Position numbers and translations under genes: made by a program. A stretch of DNA of 37,583 nt from Candidatus Omnitrophota bacterium (GTDB lineage Bacteria > Omnitrophota > Gorgyraeia > Zapsychrales > Zapsychraceae). Numbering within the stretch: the first letter of the stretch is position 1; each line of letters starts with the position of its first letter. The stretch lies in the NCBI GenBank assembly GCA_018062515.1, contig JAGOSC010000026.1:1-37583 (forward strand), read 5' to 3'. Positions 22,008 through 30,806 of this stretch are shown one piece after another. The notes beneath the pieces are model-generated. The model worked only from the letters and a program-made list of their open reading frames with translations. It did not search any database and was not told the origin of the DNA.

Positions 22008-25000
22008 ACTATCTATTGAAAGAACCGTTTTCGCGTGGATACTCATGTCCGCGCTCATTATCTTCGGCGCTATTTCATTAAACCGGCTTGGCATTAGCCA
22101 AATGCCTGACGTGGATTTTCCCGTCCTCAATGTTTCTGTTTCCTATGAAGGCGCGGCGCCGGAAGTGATTGAGTCAGATATTATTGATCCAATGGAACAG
22201 CGCCTTTTGTCGATAGAAGGCTTAAAGGAAATGCGCGCTACTGTTCGTCAGGGCCAGGGTTCCATTAACCTTGAGTTTGATATCAACCGCGACGTGGATA
22301 TCGCTTTGCAGGAAGTCCAGGCCGCGTTAAGCCAGTTGCGCCTTCCGTCGGAAGTTGACCCGCCCGTCATCCGCAAACGAAACCCGGAAGAAGCGCCGAT
22401 TATGTTTATCTCCGTTTACGCGGACAAACCGCTTCGCGAAGTGCTTTTGTTTATGGAAAATTATTTTCTCGACCAGATCCGCTTTATTCCCGGCGTGGGA
22501 GAGGTTTCAACCGGCGGTTTTAGTGAACGTAATGTCCGGATTTGGCCGGATCCGCAGAAACTCAAAGAAGCTGATTTGACCATTTTGGATTTGGCTGACG
22601 CGCTTCAGTCTCAGCATCTGGAAACCGCCGCCGGACAATTTGTGCAGGGCGAGCGTGAATTGCGCGTGCGCTGGCTGGGGGAAGTCACGGCGATTGAAGA
22701 CATGAAAAATTTGCAGATTTTACGTCGAGGCGGACAAGTCATTCAGGATAAAGTGTATCGATTGGGCGATTTCGCGGACATTGAAGACGGCCTTTCGGAT
22801 ATACGCCGCATGGCGCGGATCAACGGCAAAGAGGCGGTGAGCGCCGCCATTCGAAAACAAAGAGGTTCGAATGAAGTCGCCGTCGGCCGGGCGGTTGAAA
22901 AACGGATTGAAGAATTAAAAAAAATGTTGCCGGAAGGTTATCAATGCCGTATTAACGCTAATTTCACCAAGCCCACCGAAGCGGTGGTGCATACCACGTA
23001 TAACAAATTGATTATCGCCAGCGCGGTCACGATTTTGGTTTGTTTGTTATTTCTGGGAAGCTGGCAAGCAACACTCAATATTCTTTTTTCCATTCCCACG
23101 TCGATTATCGGGACATTTTTAATTATTTATTTTTCAGGTTTCACACTCAATTTGTTCACGCTTTTGGCGTTAACGCTGGCCGTGTCCATTGTCGTTGACG
23201 ACGCGATCATGCTTTTGGAAAATATTGTCCGGCATTATCGAATGGGTAAGACTCCAAAGCAAGCGGCTTATGAAGGCGCGATGGAAATTCTTCCTGCGGC
23301 GACAGCGGCTAGTTTGGCTGTTGTTGCGGTATTCTTACCAGTTGTTTTTATGGATGGGATTATCGGGAAATTTTTTTATCAGTTTGGTGTAACGATGTCG
23401 GCGGCGGTTATGCTTTCTCTTTTAGAAGCGGTGACCATCACGCCCATGCGCACCGCGGCGATTTTAGCCGTCTCGCCGAAAACATCCGCTTTTGAACATT
23501 GGCTCGAGCGGCTGTTCGGCCAATTCGGTTTGATCTATCAACGTTTATTAATGTTTTTGGTTAAATTTCCAAAAATCATCATAATTTTGTCAACGATGGT
23601 TTTTATCGCTTCCATGATGCTTGTCCGCCATGTCAAACAGGAATTTGTCCCCAGCCAGGACCAGAATTTTATTTCGATCACCGCGCAAACTCCGACGGGA
23701 ACATCGATTGAAGAAACCGCGCGCAAGGCTTTGGAAATCGAAAAAATACTTAATGCCCAGCCGGAAATATCCGGATTCCTCGTCAGTGTGGGCGGAGGCG
23801 GAGGCGCGTCGGAAGTCAACCAAATGTCTTTTCCGACGACATTGAAAGACCGTAAAGAACGGACAAAAACCCACCAGGAAATTATCGATGAACTTCGCCC
23901 CAAATTCAAAGAAATCAAGGGCGCGCGCGTGACGATGCGCGACATTTCCGCGCGCAATTTGACCAGCGGCCGGCTGAATCCGGTGTCGTTTAATTTGCTT
24001 GGGCCTGATTTAAAAATCCTGGAAGAAAAGGCGAATGAACTTATCAAGCGGCTGACGGATGAAAAATACGCTCAGGATATGGATATGGATTTTAAAACCG
24101 GTTTGCCGGAATTGATTATACGGCCGAACCGCGCGAAGATGGCGGAACGAGGCGTTTCCGCCGAGACAGTGGCGAGGACGTTGAATGTCGCGGTCGCCGG
24201 TATGCGCCAGAGCCGTTACACGTCCGACGCGCGGCGATATGACGTGCGCATTAAAATACCCGAACAGTATGTTAAGTCTTCCGTGGATATCGCGAATATT
24301 CTGGTCAGGAATCAGTTCGGGAACCTGGTGCCGTTGTCTGAACTCGTCGACACCCAAGAATCAACGGCGTATCAATCCATCACGCGGATCAACCGCCAGC
24401 GCGCCATCGGTGTTTTCGGCAGCCTGGGCCCGGGAAAAGCGCAGGGCGAAGTGTCCGCGGCTGCGCAAACAATTGCTCGGGAAATTCTGCCGGAAGGATA
24501 TCGCCTGGATTTGGAAGGATCTTCGACGGGCATGTCGGAAAGTTTTAAAAGCCTGCGCGGAGCATTGCTCATGGGTATTCTCGTCGCGTATATGATTTTA
24601 GCGATTCAGTTTAATTCATTTATTCATCCGATTACGGTATTGGTGGCCTTGCCTTTTAGTTTGACCGGCGCTTTAATGACATTATGGATGACAGGTATTT
24701 CATTAAATCTTTTTAGTTTTATCGGGATCATTGTTCTTATGGGAATTGCCAAAAAGAATTCCATTCTTCTCGTCGAATTTACCAATCAAATCCGTCAACA
24801 AAATCCCGATATGAGTATTCGTGACGCTCTTTCAAAGGCTTGTCCGATTCGTTTAAGACCGATTCTCATGACGTCGGTAGCGACGGTAGCCGCCGCTTTT
24901 CCGCTGATTATAGGTAATAGTATTGGACAGGAAACGCGCACCCCGATGGGTTTAACGATTATCGGCGGAACCATTGTCTCGACGATCTTTACACTTTTTG

Positions 25001-25074
25001 TTGTTCCGTGTGTGTATCTTGTTCTAAGCCGGTTTGAGATTAAAAAGTACACGGATAATGACCGGACAGCATAG
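21994..25074 (+). CDS. RND efflux permease (HAE-1/MdtB-like)
   Basis: A 1026-residue inner-membrane pump with 12 helices and two large periplasmic loops. LGISQMPDVDFPVLNVSVSY at the first loop, LALTLAVSIVVDDAIMLLEN (TM4, with the two proton-relay aspartates) and GIVLMGIAKKNSILLVEF (TM11) are diagnostic for the HAE-1 branch that exports drugs, dyes or lipids. Length is normal for the family. The gene is translationally coupled to the TolC gene. No periplasmic adaptor (HlyD/AcrA-type) gene is next to it, which such pumps normally need. Confidence 0.94.
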   Translation: MNLIKLSIERTVFAWILMSALIIFGAISLNRLGISQMPDVDFPVLNVSVSYEGAAPEVIESDIIDPMEQRLLSIEGLKEMRATVRQGQGSINLEFDINRDVDIALQEVQAALSQLRLPSEVDPPVIRKRNPEEAPIMFISVYADKPLREVLLFMENYFLDQIRFIPGVGEVSTGGFSERNVRIWPDPQKLKEADLTILDLADALQSQHLETAAGQFVQGERELRVRWLGEVTAIEDMKNLQILRRGGQVIQDKVYRLGDFADIEDGLSDIRRMARINGKEAVSAAIRKQRGSNEVAVGRAVEKRIEELKKMLPEGYQCRINANFTKPTEAVVHTTYNKLIIASAVTILVCLLFLGSWQATLNILFSIPTSIIGTFLIIYFSGFTLNLFTLLALTLAVSIVVDDAIMLLENIVRHYRMGKTPKQAAYEGAMEILPAATAASLAVVAVFLPVVFMDGIIGKFFYQFGVTMSAAVMLSLLEAVTITPMRTAAILAVSPKTSAFEHWLERLFGQFGLIYQRLLMFLVKFPKIIIILSTMVFIASMMLVRHVKQEFVPSQDQNFISITAQTPTGTSIEETARKALEIEKILNAQPEISGFLVSVGGGGGASEVNQMSFPTTLKDRKERTKTHQEIIDELRPKFKEIKGARVTMRDISARNLTSGRLNPVSFNLLGPDLKILEEKANELIKRLTDEKYAQDMDMDFKTGLPELIIRPNRAKMAERGVSAETVARTLNVAVAGMRQSRYTSDARRYDVRIKIPEQYVKSSVDIANILVRNQFGNLVPLSELVDTQESTAYQSITRINRQRAIGVFGSLGPGKAQGEVSAAAQTIAREILPEGYRLDLEGSSTGMSESFKSLRGALLMGILVAYMILAIQFNSFIHPITVLVALPFSLTGALMTLWMTGISLNLFSFIGIIVLMGIAKKNSILLVEFTNQIRQQNPDMSIRDALSKACPIRLRPILMTSVATVAAAFPLIIGNSIGQETRTPMGLTIIGGTIVSTIFTLFVVPCVYLVLSRFEIKKYTDNDRTA

Positions 25075-25155
25075 ATATGGATCGTTAGAAAGATTAAGTT
25101 ATCATAAGTTATTTATTTACATATATTTACAAATATAACGTTTGACATTTTTAAT

Positions 25156-25184
25156 TTGACATATCCATTGCCGTCCAGTATACT
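25156..25184 (+). promoter_or_regulatory. Near-consensus promoter in the 25075-25500 spacer
   Basis: TTGACA (25156-25161), a 17-nt spacer and TATACT (25179-25184). A second TTGACA is at 25142-25147. The predicted start is about 25191, giving either a 310-nt leader for the giant gene or a separate small RNA. Confidence 0.75.
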
Positions 25185-25190
25185 TTCTAC

Positions 25191-25303
25191 ATAGATGAAA
25201 ATAGATTTAGCATCTATTCCAAATTCCCCAATCAAAGTTAGTTTCCAAAATTAAATCATTATTTCTCGACGAGAAATTTGTGCTAATCATCGCATGTTTT
25301 TTT
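25191..25303 (+). ncRNA. Possible small RNA or structured leader
   Basis: Downstream of the promoter are a TAGATG/CATCTA stem (25192-25216), a tight ATTTCTC-GAC-GAGAAAT hairpin (25261-25277) and a weak stem (TGTGC/GCATG, 25279-25296) followed by seven T at 25297-25303. That is the outline of a roughly 110-nt terminated RNA. No known RNA family is recognised, and a leader of the giant gene is the alternative. Confidence 0.35.
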
Positions 25304-25428
25304 GTAGCAATTTTTTTCGAAAAGATAAATTTACTTTTAACTGTAGTGAAATAATTACAGTGAATTTCCTAAATCATTTCATATTAACTAGTTATAGGAA
25401 ATCAGTAAAGGTTTTACAGCTTGAATCA

Positions 25429-25457
25429 TTGATTGTATTTATGTTACTCTTTATATA
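25429..25457 (+). promoter_or_regulatory. Candidate proximal promoter of the giant gene
   Basis: TTGATT (25429-25434), a 17-nt spacer and TATATA (25452-25457) lie 43 bases before the ATG 25501; AGGAG follows at 25488-25492. The very AT-rich surroundings make false positives likely. Confidence 0.4.
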
Positions 25458-25500
25458 TATTATTAAGTATTGATATTTTAAACCTTCAGGAGCTCGGAAT

Positions 25501-28500
25501 ATGATCACATTGTTAGAACAAAAACGCCCATCCTTTGTTTATCGACTTTTATGTTCTTTTATTGTTTTTACCTTTATCTTCACTTCCGTGATCCCTCCAA
25601 ATTTAGCTCAAGCGCAATTCATACCGCAGACACTTTTAAATTTACCTGTTCCCGGGACAATGCTGAATGTTACATCCAGCTTCCAACCGGCTTTAATTAA
25701 AGGAATTATAACTCACCCTGAAAATCCGCTTAAGTTTAATTTTATTGTATTCCCCGGCGACAAAGAATTGACGGACGATGCATTTAATGAAGAAGCGCGG
25801 AATATGATCAAATACTTTTTGGCTGCACTGACTGTCCCTGAAAATGAAATGTGGGTCAACCTTTCTCCTTATGAAGGCGACCGGATTATACCGACTGGGT
25901 TCGGTGCAACGGAAATGGGCCGTGACCTTTTAGCGCAGGATTATATTCTCAAACAATTGACCGCGTCCTTGATGTATCCCGAAGATAAACTCGGGGGTGA
26001 ATTTTGGAATCGCGTCCGAAAGAAAGCCCTGGCTCTCTACGGAACCACAGAAATGCCGATGAATACATTTAATAAGATTTGGATTGTTCCTGAAAAAGCC
26101 GTTATTTTTCAAAAAGGCAATGATGCCTATATTCTCGAAAACAAATTAAAAGTCATGTTAGAGGAAGATTATCTTGCCTTGAACGCTAATATCGGAAATA
26201 AAAGGTTCGGCGCTGATCAAGTGAATAAAGATGAAGCAGAGGTCATTAGTGGAGTCACATCGGAAGTAATCAGAGAAGTACTGATCCCGGAAATTGAACG
26301 AGAAGTCAATCATGGCCAGCATTTTGCCAAATTACGACAAATCGCCAATGCTATGGTTTTAGCTACATGGTACAAAGAAAATTTGAAAGAAACAATTTTA
26401 GGTAAAGTTTACGTCGACCAAAATAAAACCGTCGGTATTGATGTTGAAGACAAGACAGCCAAAGATAAAATTTATGATCAGTACATCGAAGCCTTTCAGA
26501 AAGGCGTTTACAACTATATTAAAGAATATTATGACCCGACGACGGATGAAATTATCCCGCGAAAATACTTTTCCGGGGGTTGGGAGACTAATTATAGCGA
26601 TCCAAAAGTTAAAGAGGTCGTGAAGTCTGAGAATATTATTCCCTCAAGAAGAGCGGAAATTAATAATTTAGCTGCGGAGAATTTGAGTGTTCCAAAAGAT
26701 AAAACAGCCAAAGATTATGAAATTGATTTACTTGCCGCGCCGAAAGATCAGTCTATCATTAACGAGATTGATATAAATGATCCGGTTGAAGTTGTATTTA
26801 AGGACGACGGCGGGATTTCGATTACATCAAAAGCTACTCGCGGAGATTCGGCGATGTTAACAACCGCAGACCAAAAAAAGTTATCAGTTACTATAAATAA
26901 GAATATTGAAGCTGAAGTCATTAAAGATTCACAAGAAATGGAAGCAATCAAAATTCTTATTGATATCGGTGAAGAAAGGCTCTTGAGTAACTGGGATGAA
27001 CCAGGAATTAATGACCAAAAGAAGAAAATATTTTTAGAGCAAATCATTAAGTTAGACAGAAATTATCCTGGAGGATTACGAGCATATAAAAAGAATGGTA
27101 TTGAAAAATTGGAGATTGCTCGAAAAGGTGCTAATCCCCTGGAAGGGTATACTCCGAAGAGACCCAAAGGGGATGATTTAACTCGTATTGATGCTAAATT
27201 TAATGAGCTCGCAGAATTAGGTATTAAAAATGCCAATAAAACCATTTTTGCTTTGGTGGCGGGAGGTTTGGGTACGCGGCTTGATTATAAAGATGATATT
27301 AAATTAAAAATTCCGTTGGATCTTGTCACTGAGAAGCCTTACATCCAATTATTTATAGAAGATATTTTGGCACTACAGAATAGATCAAATCAATTAAATG
27401 GTGCCTCTGAAAAAATACCCTTTGTTATTATGACCTCGGATGAAACTCATGCATTAACGGTGGAAGATTTGGATCAGAATAAATATTTTGGAATGGATGG
27501 TCTTAGTATAATCGATCCGGCTCAACAGAAAATTGAAAATCGGGATAATAAAATGGTTATTGTCGATATTTTGACCGATGAAGTGATCGGCGAGTTAAAA
27601 CAAATCGTGATTGTTAAACAGGAATCGGTTCCTGCAATGAAGGGATATGAAGGATCTTTAATGCTTGATCCAAGCGACCCATATAAATTAGATGTTCAGC
27701 CTCACAATCATGGAGATATCCATATTCTTATGAAACAATCCGGACTCGCCAAAACATTTACCGATACTGGAAAGAAGCAAACAATATTTTTTCAGGACAC
27801 TAACGGTCAGGTCTTTAATGCTATTCCTGCTGCTTTAGGTAATACGGTGGATAAAGGATACAAAATGAATTTCGTAGCCGTTAACCGTCGGCCCGGTGAG
27901 AATTCAGGTTCGATTGCGGAAATGGAATCTACAGTAGATGGTAAATTAAAAACATTTAATATTGAGTACAATCTATTGAATCCTGTTTTAAAGGCTACGA
28001 TCAATCCGGAAGGGGATGTAGCGGATCCAGTGACCGGATTTTCTCAATTTCCTGGGAATTTAAATGTCTTTATTATTGATCAAGAAGCCTATAACACAAA
28101 GCTGGAAGAAACAGGCGGTCTCTTTGGTGAAATTGTAAATCCGAAAGCAGATACTTTGGTCAGCCGCTTAGAAGCGCCTATGCAGGACATTGCTCAATAT
28201 ATTGATGGACAATATGTTGGTGTTACTATTTTTGAGCCTAGATTTGCGTTTGCAGCTGTTAAAAATAATCTTGAAAGAGCAAGAGATGCTGCAAAGAAAG
28301 GCCTATATCCCGAATCGATGGCTCCGGGTGAAGCCCACAGTTATAAATCTAGACGGGAATTATTTAAAAATACCGGAATAGATGTTGATATTGAAGGCAG
28401 TGTAGTTGAATCACAAGGTGTTCCCTATATTGAAGGTGCAAGGATTGTGTATTCTCCTGATTGGGCCTTAACACCTAAGGATATTCAAAGTAAATTTAAA

Positions 28501-30387
28501 GGTGGAAGTATTACAAATAAATCCGTATTGAACATTGAAGGCCAAAATATTTTCTTCGAAAATACCAATATTGACGGTACTTTGATTGTCAAAACAGCGC
28601 GGGGCGTTACATTAAATATCAAAGATTTAAATGTAAAGAATGAAGGTTGGGAATTTCCAAATTTAACTCAAGAGGAAATGGAAAGTAAAGATGTCCCTGA
28701 ATATTTGAAAATGCGCGGATATAAACGTGTTGAAAAAGGTCAAATGGTTATTGATTTATCAAACGTTTCCCCGGGAAAATACATCGTCGATTCGAGTGGA
28801 AAGATAGAACCGATTAATGATCAAGCTGTATTGGCTAGAGATAATTACCGAGATTTCTATAATTCGTTTGGACATAAAAACAAAGATATAAAAGAAATAA
28901 CAAAAGATGATAACAGTTGGACGCGTAATTTTCTTACCGAAAAGGGTGAAATGAAGCCCGCAGATGTCCGTCAGAAAAATGGTACTTTTGGTGTGACAGA
29001 AGTTAACTTCCTTAAAGAATCAGATACGCTGAATCGTATGATTCAATTTCAAAAAAGACTTAAAGAAGTGTTTGGAGAAAAAGTATATTTGGTCGATGGA
29101 GATAAACTACATTTTACGAGTCAGGGTTTAGAGCAGCAATGGGATAATAAGGAAGCTAACAGCAAAAAAACTTTGGCCATGCACGCAGGACTAGAAAATA
29201 TTGATTTAAATGATGAAGGCGTCAAATATGTTATCGAAAAAGCAGGAAGTATTAGTACCCCGCAGTTTACGATGCGTGTAGGCGGTGTTAATTGGAACCC
29301 AGTAACAGGTATTTTTTGGGAATTACGACCGTATCTTAAAGATGGCGAAGCAGATCCTGTGAATGAACGCAGGAAAGCATGGGAATTACCGCAACCCCGA
29401 CCACCGCACGTAACGGCCGCATATTTCACTCAAGAATTTAATCAAGCAGACGTCAAGAAACTTCAACAATTGATCAGTGAATATCAAAATCTCGAATATT
29501 TTGGGGATATCATAGTTGATACCCTCGATGTTATTGCTTATAAAGACTATTCTTTTAATTCGGGTTATAAAACTTTAAAAACAGTTAATCTGCAACGCAA
29601 TGATAATACAGTTTTAGCCGCAGGCAATTTTGTTCAGGGGGATAAGGCGATGCTTAGCGTCGCGAATGATAAGGATTTAGAAAGTTTAGCCGTCGATATT
29701 AATGGAATCATTACGGAAATAACTTCACTGAATGAAAATAGACTGGAATCAATTTTAAAAACCTTAAGAACTGCGGATATAAATAAATTGTCGCATACAT
29801 TTGGCTTCCTTGGTTATAAAATCAACGCCCGGGACTTCGTTACCTCAATGGCTAATCAATTAAAATTGCCGGCTGCAGACTTGGCGCAGGCTTTTAGCCG
29901 TTCAAAGAATCCGAGACTTTCTGAACTGGGTCGCGAAGCGCTGGTTTTACAGACTTCCGGAATTAGCCAAGTTCCCGTTAATACCATTAATATAGTGGCA
30001 GAAGATGGTTACGATGAGCAACCATTCGTAAATGATATTAATCAAACAAAACAGGTTGTTACAAGTCAATCAAAACAGCAAAAAGGTAAGGATCGAGTTG
30101 GTGGTATCGACTTAAATCCGAAGTTATTAGATTTGCAAATTAAAAGAGATGGGAGTGGTGTTCCTTTGCCATACAATCAGCAACCATTTGAGAATATGAA
30201 TATCGACGGGTTTATTCCGGTGATTATCAATGTGTCACCGATTACAAATTTACCATTAATGTTAGGATTAAATGGAAATGAGCTGGACGGTGTGGCCGGT
30301 GATGGTGAAAAGAAAACGGAAGATCCGCAAAAGATTTCTTATATGATCAAGCCGGATGAACTTGATCTGAGCGAGCATATAAATTAA
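25501..30387 (+). CDS. Giant exported multidomain protein: Omnitrophota-type N domain, UDP-sugar pyrophosphorylase, 2H phosphoesterase, GGIDLN C domain
   Basis: A 1628-residue protein. Residues 15-40 form a signal or anchor helix ending near NLAQAQ. Residues about 40-400 are a conserved domain (WVNLSPYE, TEMGRDLLAQDYILKQ, NKIWIVPEKA, LKVMLEEDY) that I recall from many giant Omnitrophota proteins; its function is unknown. The linker motif GD[SK]AML appears at 448-453 and 1380-1385. Residues about 475-1098 match plant-type UDP-sugar pyrophosphorylase over full length: nucleotide loop VAGGLGTRL (586-594), MTSDETH (644-650), KQES (706-709), HNHGDIH (735-741), FFQDTNG (763-769). That enzyme makes UDP-sugars from UTP and sugar-1-phosphate. 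Residues about 1110-1362 look like a 2H phosphoesterase, with H1204-F-T and H1303-V-T. The last about 95 residues contain GGIDLN (1534-1539). The secretion signal is odd for a UTP-using enzyme. AGGAG precedes ATG 25501. Confidence 0.85.
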   Translation: MITLLEQKRPSFVYRLLCSFIVFTFIFTSVIPPNLAQAQFIPQTLLNLPVPGTMLNVTSSFQPALIKGIITHPENPLKFNFIVFPGDKELTDDAFNEEARNMIKYFLAALTVPENEMWVNLSPYEGDRIIPTGFGATEMGRDLLAQDYILKQLTASLMYPEDKLGGEFWNRVRKKALALYGTTEMPMNTFNKIWIVPEKAVIFQKGNDAYILENKLKVMLEEDYLALNANIGNKRFGADQVNKDEAEVISGVTSEVIREVLIPEIEREVNHGQHFAKLRQIANAMVLATWYKENLKETILGKVYVDQNKTVGIDVEDKTAKDKIYDQYIEAFQKGVYNYIKEYYDPTTDEIIPRKYFSGGWETNYSDPKVKEVVKSENIIPSRRAEINNLAAENLSVPKDKTAKDYEIDLLAAPKDQSIINEIDINDPVEVVFKDDGGISITSKATRGDSAMLTTADQKKLSVTINKNIEAEVIKDSQEMEAIKILIDIGEERLLSNWDEPGINDQKKKIFLEQIIKLDRNYPGGLRAYKKNGIEKLEIARKGANPLEGYTPKRPKGDDLTRIDAKFNELAELGIKNANKTIFALVAGGLGTRLDYKDDIKLKIPLDLVTEKPYIQLFIEDILALQNRSNQLNGASEKIPFVIMTSDETHALTVEDLDQNKYFGMDGLSIIDPAQQKIENRDNKMVIVDILTDEVIGELKQIVIVKQESVPAMKGYEGSLMLDPSDPYKLDVQPHNHGDIHILMKQSGLAKTFTDTGKKQTIFFQDTNGQVFNAIPAALGNTVDKGYKMNFVAVNRRPGENSGSIAEMESTVDGKLKTFNIEYNLLNPVLKATINPEGDVADPVTGFSQFPGNLNVFIIDQEAYNTKLEETGGLFGEIVNPKADTLVSRLEAPMQDIAQYIDGQYVGVTIFEPRFAFAAVKNNLERARDAAKKGLYPESMAPGEAHSYKSRRELFKNTGIDVDIEGSVVESQGVPYIEGARIVYSPDWALTPKDIQSKFKGGSITNKSVLNIEGQNIFFENTNIDGTLIVKTARGVTLNIKDLNVKNEGWEFPNLTQEEMESKDVPEYLKMRGYKRVEKGQMVIDLSNVSPGKYIVDSSGKIEPINDQAVLARDNYRDFYNSFGHKNKDIKEITKDDNSWTRNFLTEKGEMKPADVRQKNGTFGVTEVNFLKESDTLNRMIQFQKRLKEVFGEKVYLVDGDKLHFTSQGLEQQWDNKEANSKKTLAMHAGLENIDLNDEGVKYVIEKAGSISTPQFTMRVGGVNWNPVTGIFWELRPYLKDGEADPVNERRKAWELPQPRPPHVTAAYFTQEFNQADVKKLQQLISEYQNLEYFGDIIVDTLDVIAYKDYSFNSGYKTLKTVNLQRNDNTVLAAGNFVQGDKAMLSVANDKDLESLAVDINGIITEITSLNENRLESILKTLRTADINKLSHTFGFLGYKINARDFVTSMANQLKLPAADLAQAFSRSKNPRLSELGREALVLQTSGISQVPVNTINIVAEDGYDEQPFVNDINQTKQVVTSQSKQQKGKDRVGGIDLNPKLLDLQIKRDGSGVPLPYNQQPFENMNIDGFIPVIINVSPITNLPLMLGLNGNELDGVAGDGEKKTEDPQKISYMIKPDELDLSEHIN

Positions 30388-30418
30388 TTCATCATAAAAC
30401 TGGATTTCATTTTAAATT

Positions 30419-30427
30419 TGCTATAAT
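30419..30427 (+). promoter_or_regulatory. Extended -10 promoter element
   Basis: TGCTATAAT carries both the TGn extension and a consensus -10, with no good -35. Transcription from about 30434 would meet the terminator at 30469 after roughly 70 bases. Confidence 0.45.
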
Positions 30428-30468
30428 GGCTGTTTCCGATTCCCCAATCGAATCCTATCCAGAGTAAA

Positions 30469-30505
30469 GACCCGTTAAACGAAAGTTTCGCGGGTCCTTT
30501 TTTTA
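30469..30505 (+). terminator. Rho-independent terminator after the giant gene
   Basis: GACCCG (30469-30474) pairs with CGGGTC (30491-30496), and an inner AAAC/GTTT stem closes a GAAA tetraloop. A CTTTTTTT run follows. Typical intrinsic terminator. Confidence 0.88.
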
Positions 30506-30506
30506 T

Positions 30507-30591
30507 GGTTCGACTTTCGCTCACCACCCCGAGCGAAGTCGAAGAACTCACCGCCCTGAGCGAGCGAACGCAAGTGAGAGAGTCGAAGGGG
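30507..30591. repeat. REP-like palindromic intergenic repeat
   Basis: TTCGACTTTCGCTC and GAGCGAAGTCGAA form an imperfect inverted repeat around a short C-rich loop. A second degenerate unit (CCCTGAGCGAGCG ... AGTCGAAGGGG) follows. Sequences of this kind (GAGCGxAGTCGAAGGG) are dispersed in many bacterial genomes. There is one copy in this window, so dispersal cannot be shown here. Confidence 0.7.
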
Positions 30592-30681
30592 TCTTTCCTG
30601 GAAATATCGCTAGCCAATAGAATCAATTTATATATAATAGAATTAATAAACGACAGTTTACTGTAAAATTAATCTCGAATA

Positions 30682-30800
30682 ACCAAGCCCGAAATCCTAA
30701 ACAATGTTCGAAATTAAAATGTTCCAATCTCTAAACTTTTGTTAAAACCTTTCTTTATTTAAACATTCGAATTTGTTTCGAATTTCGGTATTCGGATTTC
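30682..30800. repeat. Low-complexity TTCGAA/GAATTTCG-rich intergenic sequence
   Basis: Reiterated TTCGAAATT, ATTCGAATTTG, TTTCGAATTTCGG and TATTCGGATTTC words fill the space before the dehydrogenase gene. This resembles the dispersed ATTCGAATTTCG-type spacer repeats known in several phyla. It contains no clear promoter for the next operon. Confidence 0.5.
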
Positions 30801-30806
30801 TAATTT

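Noticed and set aside
29121..29429. A minus-strand frame opposite the giant gene
   Set aside because: It lies wholly within a confident coding region and has no independent support.
30440..30470. A tRNA-like T-loop sequence (ATCGAATCC) near the terminator
   Set aside because: No acceptor stem, D-arm or anticodon arm can be built around it.
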